A stretch of DNA of 64,000 nt, from NCBI RefSeq assembly GCF_050948175.1, contig NC_135200.1, positions 12,453,001 through 12,517,000 of the forward strand, given 5' to 3'. This DNA is from Xylocopa sonorina. Taxonomy: Eukaryota > Arthropoda > Insecta > Hymenoptera > Apidae. How positions within the stretch are numbered: the first letter of the stretch is position 1; each line of letters starts with the position of its first letter. Below the pieces are notes generated by a model, which saw nothing but the letters and a program-made list of their open reading frames with translations, made no database searches and had not been told where the DNA came from. This document shows positions 34,901-47,400 of this stretch, in pieces. Both the position numbers and the translations under genes were made by a program.

Positions 34901-35573
34901 GGAGCAGAACGGAACGAAACGGGGCTGATGAGATTCTTTGGAGACAATGGCCGTGGGTCGGGGATGCATCAGAGGAGGTGGACTCGCAAAAAATTCTCCT
35001 TTTCACGGATTTAAGCGGTTTCGTAACTCGTCACGCTGTTTCGAACAACGCGAATCTAGCCAGCTGCGCTTTTCCCAACGCCGGGCTGACTCGATCTTTC
35101 TTTTAGTCCGCTCGACTGCTTTTACACGCAAGTCGAGCTGCAAAATTTGCCGGTAGACGGTTCCCGAGGAATATCCTCTTTTGTCTCTTCCCTGGCGCAA
35201 CGACGTTGAATTTCCGGCCAGGAAACGGACTCTTTGCCTCGTTACCAGTACCATCGGCGACGAATTTTTATTTTTCACGACGGAATCATTTCTCGACGTC
35301 CAGTCGGACCCGTTAACGCGATCGGTCACGTTTACGTAATTCTCCAACGAGAGGAAGCACAGATTTACCCGGTGAATTTGCTGTTTCTCCCGTTCGACAA
35401 GCAAAAGGAAATATTCTTGTCTACAATGGATGATACTCGCGTGTGTTCTCGAACGTACATCTGGCCGTTCTTGAGAACCTCTCGGGGAATCTGAAAGATC
35501 GTTTTGCTGACTACGGTCTGCTCCGTTTTTCACGGTGATCCGCTCGTAAACTCGGCCTGTTTCCTTTGCTCCC

Positions 35574-35575
<2 letters not shown>
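31991..35575. other. Gene-free CpG-rich stretch
   Basis: No supported exon. The most protein-like frame is at 34516-34782 on plus (helical, Glu/Lys-rich), but it has no family match, no splice support and opposing frames of similar length. A degenerate GGAACGAAAC repeat lies at about 34888-34921. Confidence 0.45.

Positions 35576-35646
<71 letters not shown>
35576..35646. repeat. (CT)n tract, about 71 bp
   Basis: The longest simple repeat in the window, almost perfect CT. On the other strand it reads (GA)n, the type of sequence bound by GAGA-factor proteins in insects. Confidence 0.97.
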
Positions 35647-35649
<3 letters not shown>

Positions 35650-35750
35650 ATTCGACTTTCAAACGCTCGGTTGATTCCTTTCGACGGGCACCGCGCGCGA
35701 CCCTTCGACCCACCGAACTGTCACTCCTACACGTTACCTCCTGTTCGAAG
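35647..35750 (+). other. Possible 5' noncoding exon next to the long (CT)n tract
   Basis: About 100 bp without an ATG end at a consensus donor, GAAG|GTAAGTTTG (last base 35750), directly downstream of a 71-bp (CT)n tract. One such donor per strand is expected by chance in 64 kb, so this is weak. Confidence 0.18.
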
Positions 35751-38174
35751 GTAAGTTTGCTTGGAAACGTTTGGATTATTCGCGATAATGCTCACGGAGG
35801 AGTTGGAACGGCGGATGACCGAGCGAAGGGTGATTCCTCCTCTGAAGGGAGTTTGCCGGAGGTGGTACCGCGGAGGAAGGCGGGCTTCTTAGCTGGCCGA
35901 GGTGAGCGAAAAGTTATCGTGTACCTTAACTTCGATATCGGAAGCCTGTAATGCCTGTGCGCGGCCTAACGAACCGTTTCGACGCTTATCGCCGTCGAAT
36001 CAACTTCTCGAACGAATCGAATAAAAGAACGAAAGCCGACGAGCAGGTAAAACGAACCAGATCGCCGGAGGGATGAGCTACCCAAGTTTTTGCTTTCAGC
36101 CAGGTGATCACCGGTGGAAACGAAACACTTGCGAGTATTTCGAAATCCGGATGAAAAATGTTCCCTCGAGACGATGTACAAGTTGAGAAGGCTTACGAAC
36201 GGGAAATGGAATGTAATTCCGTATAGCTGTCCGCAGCCGATGCCGATCGATCGGGCTTATGATTTTCGCCCATTTCGTTCGAGTGTACCCGCACGGTGAA
36301 CCGAACCTCTATATACCTTTACCTAATTACCACCATTTCTACGCGTACTTCCCGCGAAAATTAGTTTATCGTCGCTCGGTAACGCGCTCTGGATTTCACG
36401 CGGTCAATTCCCCGAACAATGAGCGGTAATAGTCATTTAAGACCGTGGGAATCGAATTTTAGTTCTCCCGCCGTGGAATTCTCAATTCCCATAGTGGTCG
36501 GGGCTCGACATCGAATTTCGCACCGAGGTATCGACGTTTTTTCCAAGATCGGCCTCGAAAAGCTGCATTTTTTATCCCCCATCCGATCCGTGACTGATCG
36601 ATCGGTGCTTTTATTCGAGTGGCTTGAAAAATTCAACCGTACCAAATTGGAATTAGTTTCTTATAAGCCAGATCTACGAAGATCGTCGAAACGAAAATTG
36701 GCGCGTGGTCGCGCGAAGCAGGGGGGGAGGAAAAAATAGCGGAATCGGGAACGAAAATTTTCAACGTGAAAATTTCACCATCGATTTCAATCGAAAGCCG
36801 AGCGTGACGCTTGCTCTTTGTTCGCCGCTGTTATCCAAAACAAAATACTAGGAAGGTCTCTGACGATTTATCGCTCCACCGCGGGTACTTTATTCCCCCG
36901 TGGGATATAAAAATGTAGGAAAATTATATTTCGTTCGGATTGCGTGCTTAAAATAAACGTGTAATCGCATATATATTTTTTCAGGCTTCGTTCGTAACAT
37001 TTACTTTACCGCGGTGGTAATTCAATCGCGAGTAATCGGCACATCATTTACCGTGGCGCACGAGAATATATTCCATGAACTTTATATCGAAACCGTTGGT
37101 TTCAGCTAGGGGAGTGGTAACGATGGACAAACTGCGAAACAGCCGGGCCTGTGTTATCCTCAAAAAGCGTTTCGCTCTGCTCCGTTGAACCGTTTTACAA
37201 CGGACAATTTCATTGACCGGCGAAAAGTTTCGAAGTTCAATTAGACCGCTCGAACTTGCACGGTAGTCGGGCGCGGAGCAAAATGTCAACACTCTTTTCT
37301 GAATTCGACCCGCCTGTCCTTTTTTTTCCATTTTTCGCCGTCTATTTTTTTTTGCCGAGATTTTCGAATAATGAAAGAGGAGGGAAAAATAATGTGGGTC
37401 GGAGGAAATGTGCGTATACGATTTGTATCCGAGATCCGCGCGCGGGGAGAGGCGGGATAGAATATGCAAACGTGTACGATTCCGTTGTTTTTTCGCCAGA
37501 CTGATCTGAGCGGAGGCACCAAGCGAATAACCGATGCGAAAATAGAGAATATCAGGGAACGGTTTATAAAGTCTGGGGAACCAGAGCCTCCATACTCGTC
37601 GGCAGGAGCGCTGACAATAAGGGTGCTCGGTGTTTCCTCGGCTCCTATAATTCGTCGAATCAGTGATTTCCCTACGAGCATATATATAAAAAAAAATATA
37701 TAGCTGATAAGGCGAAAAGAAACGAGACTAAATAAAATATCGTCGAGTTAGCGGTTGAATCGGACGATAGAATTAATTCAGCACGTGAAGACCGTACAAT
37801 ATCCGCGTCAATTTGTATCTTGATAATAACCTGTAATACGTAATGGTTTCATCGCAACGAACAAGCGACGGTTACGCTTTGGCTCTCGATGTTCAACAAA
37901 TTATTTATAAAGTAAATCGTTCGTCTCTCCGCGGATCGATCAACAAGTTACGTACCGCGCGTACGGTGGATTGGAATTATCCGAGTATAAATTGAACGCG
38001 ATATTATCGCGCGGGATGTGGGCACGGTGGGAGGGTTAAATAACGGTGTCAACGAGTATGTAGAAAACGAAGAACTTTTTTTTGTTTTTATTACATTCGT
38101 TGTGTCGCGAGACTCGATGGTGTCGTAGCGTTTTGCATTTACAAATGGTGTCACACGTCAGCCATTCGATTCGG

Positions 38175-38198
38175 CACACGCACACGCACACGCACACG
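38175..38198. repeat. (CACACG)4 hexamer repeat
   Basis: Four exact copies of CACACG in tandem. Confidence 0.95.
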
Positions 38199-38751
38199 AG
38201 CAGCCACACAATTTTTCTTTCCCGATGCGCTGTACACTGTACAATCGGCTCGAAGGGGGTCGCAGACGTTTTTTCCATCGAAGTCTCGTGTTAGTTCGTG
38301 TTCGGTTCTCGATTGCTCGCGGGAAACAGCCCGCGGGAAAGAAGATCGAGGGGGCATTTCCGTTTCCGAGGTATAAAATTTACAAAAGACGATATCGAGC
38401 TGTCGCGCTGACGCGCGTTTCGATCCGAACGTAGGTCCGCTCGATCGGTAGCGTTGATCGCGATCGACGCAACGAGATCGACGTTGAATCGATCACCCTT
38501 GCGAAATTCTTCAAACTGGCAGCATATTATATGTATGTATTTAGACGTACTTCGATCGTCAGCGTTTCGCGTAGAACGCGTCTCGTCGCATCGAATCTTT
38601 CCTTGCCTAGCCGACGAAACGTTTTCGATCTTCCTTTCGGGGTGATATTCTCCATTTCGAAGCATTTCCCTTGTTTACCTCTACCGGTTGTAAGTGCGAT
38701 ATGTACCAACGGATAGTTATATCTTTTATAATACGTTATTTATAATGTATT

Positions 38752-38778
38752 ATGTATATATATATATATATAATATAT
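38752..38778. repeat. (TA)n tract
   Basis: TA dinucleotide repeat within a locally AT-rich patch of the CpG-rich region. Confidence 0.85.
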
Positions 38779-39008
38779 ATCTCTATATTTATAGTACTTT
38801 TCCCGGTTCAATGTTATCGTTCTATTCGAATTCACGTAGGCGTACATACATACACGCATCCGTAGCAGGATAATATATGTATATAACAATACGCTCGTAT
38901 CAGTTCCGTTGATCTTTCTTGTTTCTATGAGATACTGAATATAATTATCTAGATAAATCCGAGAGACAAAAGGTCCGGGGACAAATGGATCGAACGAGTG
39001 GCCGCTTT

Positions 39009-39009
<1 letters not shown>

Positions 39010-39040
<31 letters not shown>
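39010..39040. repeat. (CT)n tract, 31 bp
   Basis: Perfect CT dinucleotide repeat. Confidence 0.95.
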
Positions 39041-39042
<2 letters not shown>

Positions 39043-40370
39043 GATTATGCACTTTCACGGTATACTTTTCGAGGACTGTCGATAAGAAACGTTTAAAAAA
39101 TCGAGTCTCCTCTGGTTAGGAGATCGACGGACTCGCGCGTTCCACGGTACAACGATCCTCCTCGATCTTGGAATGGAGCGGGGCGTTCGATAATTATTTC
39201 CGTGGTTGTTTGACGCGGGGACGGGGGGATCCGGAAATGGAAGAGGAGCCGCACCCCGTGTTATATGTTTAATCAGAGGCGGCGGTCTCGCGCGAGTCCG
39301 ACGATTAATTTTCTCCGAGCTAGTCGGTACGCGTTGCGCGCTGGAAGCGAATTCGGAAAAATGCAATCTTCCGGCCGGGCTAAGCCGTAATAAAAAATCG
39401 TCCATTTCGGAATATGCATTTCCCAAGGCTGGTGAAGCATCCAGCCGAGCGTCGCACCTGCGGATGCATCTTATAGGAGCAATTTAATCAGATCCTTCTG
39501 ATCCTTAACCCAGCTGCGCCTCCTCGGTTGCCTCGCCGATTCCGGGCGAGTGGAAAAAAGTACGAACACACCAGGCCCGGTGAGAGCTACGGTAGAACGA
39601 AGCAGCTGGGTTCCATGAGCAAAACTTATCTCTTAACCGTCGCTCCCTACGTTAACTTCTATTTAATCGCTCTTAACCGTAAGAATAATTATCGATCGTA
39701 GAGGTTTAGTGATTAGTATGCGGTGTAATTTAAATAGGGTTCGGCTAGTTTGGCGAACTCCTTGGGAAACGAGCCGAGCACTCGCGCGATTCGTTCTTTT
39801 TCCACGTCGTTCCTCCGTTCGAAGGAACGATCGACCGGTTCGAGCACGGAGGGACAGCTAGAGAGGGGAACGCGTTCACGCGCAATCTTGTCGCTTCCGC
39901 GTAACATGTGTGCGTACGATTAACTGCGTTGCTTGCGCACGATCTGCGCGAGGTTTGCACACCTGCGTCTCCGTGTTTGCGTATACCTGTTCAAATGATG
40001 CATGCACTCCTACCGCTCTCTCTATCCGCCGGACCGGCGCAATCTCGGCCCCGTTCTAATAAATAATCCTCGCGCGTGCAAGCGTTACGCGGACTATTGC
40101 CGTTTTTTAATGAAACGAGTAACGTTCGGCTGAAACGAGGCGAGAAAAGCGAGAGAAATCGTGTTTGACGAGCGCGGCAAATCAGGATGGATGTCGAGAA
40201 GCGTCTTTAGCGAATCTCGCGATCGATGGCAGCGCGGTGCTGCGGGAGGAATGGAAGGAAAGGGGAGAAATAGATATAACGAAGGGGAAAACAGAGGCAG
40301 GGTTGAGGAAAAAGTGTGATTAAAGGAAAGAAGCGAAACGCGGGCACGGACGAACAGGAGGGTGAGAGAT

Positions 40371-40399
40371 GGGGTGGAAACGGGGTGGAAACGGGGTGG
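40371..40399. repeat. 11-bp tandem repeat, 2.7 copies
   Basis: GGGGTGGAAAC is repeated exactly in tandem with a partial third copy. Confidence 0.9.
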
Positions 40400-41427
40400 A
40401 TTCTACATAGTTTGGCGCTCGGCCCACGCGCCGCTGGGAAAGAACGTTCATTTGTCTTCCACGAAGTATGGCCCGTGTTTCGTCTCGATCCAAGATTCGA
40501 GCACGTTTTCCCGTTCCAGTTCCGAAACAATACCGGAGCCTACGAGAATCTTGGAACCCGTAACGATAGCTGCTCTCCGAAATCACCAGTTTTTAAACAT
40601 TTTTTCCATCTGCTCTTCCTCTCAGATCGAGTCGATGGATCGTCGATCTGGCGACGCTCTTTGAATCGTTCGCGAGAACCCGAGGAGTTCAGTTTTATCT
40701 CGATCACGTCGGTGTATTAATTAGTCCCACCTTTATTTTTGTTTCCTCGAGTTCCGCGCGAATCGAACGAATCATAAACGCATCGGTAGCGTTCAGCATC
40801 GCGTTGCGCCATTTTATTTCTCGTCTGTATTAAATACGCAGCGTTTGGTTTGTGAAATGTTGCAGTTCGGTAAACCACGAAATATCGGAAAACGTTGGTA
40901 AGCAGAATAAAGGGTTGTTTGGTAAAGTATAATTAATTTGTGCAATTAAACGCGGTACAAGCTTTCATTTTTCGCTCCCTTCTCGCGGGAACTCTTTTAA
41001 AGGGTAGCCGCAACCAATGAAACGTTTAAATAGTGACGAGTCTCGCGTCGAGTCCCCCGTTCTAATGGATCTCCGTATTCGATGCGAAATATGTTCCATT
41101 TAGCGTTCGAAACTCCCGTTTCCGGCTTGGGTAACAAATTTATGCGGGGCGACCGAGTTTTCGAGTGTTCGAAATTGGACGACTTCAAGTTGGTTCATCG
41201 CCACCTAAGCTACGTAGCTTGTCGCAGTTTCCCTCTGTCTTTCCGTTCGACTTTTTTTCTCTTCCGTCCAGTGCTGTTTCCATTGCTCTATTTTGGTCCA
41301 CGAGTGCGACAGTTTTTCGAGCTTATCTACGTGCCACTCATTTGTTCGAGCTCTTTGGAAACTTCACGGCTGCCCCGTAGCCACCAAGATCGCTACCGTT
41401 TTATTCGTCTAGCCTTGTTCTTTCAAA

Positions 41428-41453
41428 CTCTCTCTCTCTCTCTATCTCTCTCT
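41428..41453. repeat. (CT)n tract, 26 bp
   Basis: CT dinucleotide repeat with one TAT interruption. Confidence 0.85.
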
Positions 41454-44400
41454 TTCTATTTCTCATTTCTTTCGACTGTTTTTCTCCTCTGTCGAGCGTG
41501 AGTGGTACATTTTTCGAGGCTCCCGCGCGAAAGAGCAAAATGTACGCGGTTTCGCTGTTGTCCGTGGGTATAATTTCAAGGAAATTCCATTCTTCTCGGG
41601 CGGAGAACGGGACAGATTCCGTTCGCGATATTTTTCCTTCGCGCGGAGAACACGGTGACGCGCGGACACGTTCCCCGCGGATTTAAAAACCCGATGAAAG
41701 ATGAAAAGGGGTGGAGCCGGTGAAAAGTTGTCCGCGCTCTACGAGTTAAAACACTCGAAATATAATTACACCGCGAGAAAGTAACAAACGCTTTTTAACG
41801 AGTCCACGGTTAGCCGTTGGTGGGTGCTTGCTCGCGTTCCGACCGCTTTTGTTTCCTCCGCCCTCCCGGCATTGATTTTTCACCGCGAGATAATTAAGGG
41901 GCCGAAGGAAGAACAGTGCTCTCGCGCTTCAAAGACCGCGCCGACTCTGTTCGCTGGTGATACGCGAACCTTTTCGTAACAACCGCGACGCGTTTTGACG
42001 CGTTCTTCCCAAGTGCCGAGACAGCTGGCGAAACGACGTGAAACGAACGAAATCGCGGGATTAATTCAGGAGTTCGCGTCTCGTGAACCGCGAACGCCTC
42101 GCTGCGAGTGCCGTGACGCGTGGGTATTTCTTTAGCCTTTCCATCGGTTCCCTCCGCTGGAGGAAAGTAGAACAGCTTTCGAGGAGTCTCTACGAGGACT
42201 AGCAGTCGTCTTGGGTAGAAGAGGAGTGTAAAAGCGCCGCCACACGCTCCGAAATGTCGCCTGACGCCGCGCCGGAGCACTGAAACAGAATTTACGGAAA
42301 ATCTTTGAGAAATTCAATCGTCGATCAGAGGTTCGCCGGCGTTCTTTCACGGTTCGTTTCTCGTTGATCAGGTTCGGGTAGGAGAATACGCGGGAAATTA
42401 ATAAACTCGTCCGGGGACGCGAGTTTTCCGCGTGGACAGACCGCTCGTCTGAAGTGTACGGATGAAAAAAAGTTAAATGAATCTCCAGGGGAGCGAAGGT
42501 CGGTGGTTTTGGACCGGAGAGGGGGTATGGATCGGGACGGGTGTTGCCGGGTATTGTTTAAACGATCCGTTGGCTCGGAAAAATCCCTGACACCATAAAG
42601 CAACGAGCGGTAGAGGAAGCCCTTCGGGCCGGCAATGAAAACTTGAAAAGTTCGTGCTTTTTCATTTTCAGCAACGGCCCGGCATCGCTGAAAGCGCAGA
42701 CGATGCTGATTTCCCAGCGGGTATCGTCCATCTATAAATCTATACCCCGAGGTTGTTTAGTCGGAGCACCGGCTCGGTTATACGCGATACGTGTGTGTAC
42801 GCGGCGCACACGCCTACCCGGCAACTGCGCCACCGTGTATTTTTCATTCCTCTCGCCCTTCGACCGTTCTTTAACCCACCTCCACTGTCCTATCTCGCCC
42901 CCGCAACCCCACCCACCCTCCCACGGATCCACGAAAGGAAACTTTTATCCTAGGAAACTTTATTTCTTCCGCCGCGGCTCGATCGGGAGACCGAGGAAAC
43001 AAAGATTATACCAGCCAAACGGCGACCCATCGATTCCCCAGGAATTTATTCCTCTCGGAACCGATGCGACCGATAAACGACTCGTAATCGTCCGACGGTT
43101 TTATCAATATTTCGCGTCGCCGGTTTTCAACTGTCTCTTCTAGCCGGGGAAAAGAAACGTATCCCTCCCTCGCATCGCGGAGTACGAACGCGCGACGACA
43201 TTATGAGATTCGATCGGCTCGAGGACTTAGCGACGAGAGAAGAGGATGAAAAAGCATATTTCGCGATAGCGTTCGAAATGTCGGTCGAGGTTTTCCGAGG
43301 GTAACGAAGAGAGGAGATTTCAGCGGGGCGAGAATGGAGAGAAAAGTGCCGCGGGAAAGAACGAAGTAGCGGTGCCGCGAAAGTTCGACCGCGGGACCGA
43401 ACTTTCGACGTTTCAGGCTCCTTTCGTCGACTCGACGAATTTACGCGGTCCGAATTTCGACGTTCACGGCTACCGCAGCCTTCTCCAGTTATTTATTTAA
43501 ACGTCGTTATGGAACGTTCATCGGCCTTTTCTTCTCGCGTGCAATCGCACTTCCGGTTGCCTCGCGTTTTTAATGCCACGCCGGTGAAGCGCCGGTAAAC
43601 TTGGACAGAAGGGACGGTAATATAAATTGGGTAATGTTTGCAGCCGTAATTTTTCAGAATTACTTCTGGCCGTATTCTGAGGTATTATTCGGACGATGGA
43701 TGATCCTGAAACGCGAGGCAAGCAACGATTTTTTCGTCCCCGTTTGCCCCCGTCCTCCGTGGTACAATTAACTATCCGGCTAACGCGAGCGTATTAATGC
43801 TTGCGGAGAGAAATGATCCTCGGGAAATTGCGTTGCGCGGCGAGTCGCGTCGAATATCGCGTTAAAAAATGTTTAGGGTTGGAAATTTTTGGGGCGGAGG
43901 GATTTTACGCGCGTACGCGTCGAACGAACGGACTTCGTTCCGCCGCGTACGATTTACGGCTCGTCGAGGACCGAGAGAATAGGCAGCCGGTGGGGGGAAA
44001 AAAACGAGCCGAACCAATTTCGCTCGGTCGTAGGTAATATTTGCGAAATTAAATTAAACAGCCAAGCTGTTTCTCATCCGGCTTTGGACGGAGAGCTGGT
44101 CAAATATTTGTACAACCGGGTTTGCATAGTTGCGAGCGTAAAAAACTTAACCGCTGATTAAATCGCGCGTGGAAGGTAAAACCGGATTGAATCCTCCCGC
44201 TGGGAGCCAGATCGGCAGAAATAAACTAAACCTTAAGCGGCCGCGGGGAACATCGAAGCGGTGGAAACGTAGGAAGAAAAATTTGTACCGAGGTCCGAAA
44301 AGTCCTGGTTGCTCGTTTCTCATTTTTCTCCCTCGTCCCTTTCTCGCTTTCCTCCCTCTTCTTCTTCTTTTACAATTACACTAACGCTCTCATGTCATTC

Positions 44401-47400
44401 TAAGAATCGTTCAGAGCTTGAACTTTGGTTGGTAGCGTCAGCGATGGTAATTCGGAGCCGAAACAAATGCGAATGTCACCACGTAAAACTTCTCAATGCG
44501 TAAAACATTTCAAGCGTACGCGAACGAAAGCTACGTAGAAAGGGTACGGTTAGTTCCATCGGTTTCGATCCAACTGCGTGTATGCTCGCGTACACGGAGC
44601 AACCGTTTCGTTAAGCAATGATTCCGAATAGTAAACGCGGTTACGAGGCAAGCAAACGATATTCGTAACGGTTGTTATGCGCATCGTGGCAAGTTCTATT
44701 ACAGAACAAATACGCGTTCAACAATTAATGCGTACGTGCACGATGTAAACGTTCGCGTTCTACTCTCCCCTATTTGTTCGACCGATTTCCCTTTCTCTGC
44801 GCAATGAAAATGTTTCCAATCGATATTATAAATCCCCCGTTCTCTTCTGTTGCTCGTTCGCCACGGAAAAGATCGTGGCAGCGAGATACATTCTTGAAAC
44901 GAACCGTTTGCTCGGGATAGTGACTGACTCGAAGCGAGAGGAGCTGGAAAGGAGGCTGTTAATATTTTCGACATCGTAGATAACGCATCGGCTGGAGTTA
45001 TTGTCGCGATCGAAAGCGGATGCCGCGATTCTCCCTGCACCATTATCCAGCTACCCGGACCGAATTGAATGCCAACCCTCCCGACGAGAATCAATGGGAC
45101 ACTTTAACAACAATTACCTGTCGTGGATATCGGTGTCGCTTGTTATTTGTTGCGACGTTGCGCTACGAAATCCGCATCAACGGATTTTATTTCCTGGCAA
45201 CCACTGGTGATCGATTTCATTTATCGATCAAAACTCGAAGCAACCCTCTATCGATATCGTATCTAACGATTAACCAGATTGCGAGCATCCTTTATGATTC
45301 TCAAGTAGGACATTTTTCAGCGAGTATATAGGGAGAGTGGTTCAAGTGGTAAAAAACAGAGAGGACGAGCGAAAAGGAAGACCGACCGTCTGTGGTCCCG
45401 CTTGGTTTCCACCCTCGATTTACCCTCGTTTCTCTGCATTGCTCGATGCCATCACGTATCCTTCCATCGCCTCGATATCCTCGCGGACAGAGTAACAGTT
45501 AGCCAGGAAACATTTCGCCATCCCGTACAACGAGGCGTTAACGCGATATTCGTCAAAGGGGGTCGCGTTTAGCTCCTCGCAAGATTCTTAATCCTCTTAG
45601 AGTACGGGCGAACAGATCGTGAAACATGGAGATTACATGGTTACCCGGGTAGGTCGAAGAACACTATTTTCGGATAGCATCTTCCTCGAATCCCCTTTCG
45701 GTTCTCCGCGGCGAGCTTACGCGTGCACCGATGTGGGTGCTTCCAGGCAAATCCCGTCACCGCTACACCGGATAATCCAAAACAGTGGCCATATTACGTT
45801 CAGAATACGCTGTACCCAAATCCCTTCGATATTCTTTAAATCGCGTAATCGATTCGAGCGAAACCACGTACAGCGGATGTTGGAGAAAAAAAGTGGAATG
45901 AGAGAAATACGAGGATCAGAGCTGGGATGCAGCAGCGGATCGAGGTTAGAGGGTTACGAGGGGGGAAAAGAATTCTCCGGTAAGGGGATGGAACTGTAAG
46001 AACAGGGAGTGGTAGTGAAGAAAAAAAAGTAGTTAATTAAAGACACGCAACACGCTTCTTCGGGAGAGTATTTTCCCGCGAACTGTTTCCGGGGACTGGA
46101 AACGGGGACGATGAAAGCAGCTTTTGGTACCGCTACGAGTAGCCGTCTGCGAATGAAAAAGCGCGTTCGTTCAAGTACCGTCGAACGTTTATCGTAAACA
46201 ACCGTGCACAAAAGAAATAAACGCGATTGTTCCGAAGCGAGCGTTTAACGAAATTTCATCGTGTCTGCTCGCTCGTATTCAAAGGATACACATCGCCCGA
46301 CGACGGAGTGGAGGGTGGAAGGGGTTAGGGTTCTAGGGATGGGTCCCTGCGTAGTCACCTCCCCGTTGGTGGACCTGGGCCCTTGGTAACGTTTTCGATA
46401 GATTGCGCTCTCCAAAACGATATCAAGCTAAGGACTACGCGCGTAGATTTAATTCGTTTGCAATTCAGTCGAAATTTTCCAAGTCCTTTTCAGGACTTTG
46501 GAACTTTCAATTGGATTGAAAATTGTATAATTAGTTAAGTTATCACTGGTGTACATGTATGAATCTGTTTCTAATACTGTTTCGACTTTTATCCATCTGG
46601 ATTAGCCATACGATATACTGTGCGACGCGCCATTCTCTTGGATCACCCGGAGGAAAGAAGAGTGAAGTTGTTACCATCAATCTTGCGGGTTCATTATTCA
46701 CGGAGTTGGCGGCAGCCAGAAGTCGGAAGGGAAAAAAATGTTGGAAGACAGTCGAACGAAGCGGGGGAGGCGTCGAAGATTCCTCGTATCTCTGATACCG
46801 CTGAGGAATAATTACCGCGGCGGATGGACGAGCAATGGAGGGTGACGTCAACGGCGAACAACCCCTCGGTTCCGATTAACGTCCTCGCGTTTCGGTGATT
46901 TCGAACTACGTAGAAGACGCGCGAGGCGAGGGTGTCGGTGCGAGTTAGGGAACGCGACGTACTCGCCGACAAGTTTGAGTCGATCGAAAGCGAAGGCTAT
47001 CGACGTTGGACGCTGATTCGAACGGTGATGAAAACGACGTATCGCGTGAGACGTTAGGAGAACCTTCGTGGAGGGAAGAGGAGGCAAGCGGAGGGGTCTC
47101 TGTTCGAAGGAGAACGCGGAACGGATGCTGTCTGTCTCTCGGTCGATCGATTCTTTCGAGTTAACGACCAGGGTGGAATCGTCTGTTTCGCATCGCGAAC
47201 GGGCCGGAGGAATTCACGCTCGACGAGGTGAGAAGAACCGTCTGGCCGCGAAACGGAGCGAACAAACGAATGATGAAGAGGGAGAGCGAGAATACGTTTC
47301 CATGACTTTTGCCAAATGAGATTTATGCTTGACGCCGGCGAATGAAAGCCCCGGATAAAGGGGAACCGATTGAAAGAAAGTTGGGAACTGGCTGGTTGCC

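Noticed and set aside
35003..35533. 176-codon open frame on minus
   Set aside because: Highly charged, no family, no splice context, and opposed by other long frames.
43378..43407. 10-bp-stem hairpin with 10-nt loop
   Set aside because: About one such hairpin is expected by chance in this window.
46321..46345. GTTAGGGTTCTAGGG, telomere-like words
   Set aside because: Only isolated, imperfect units; no tandem TTAGG array.
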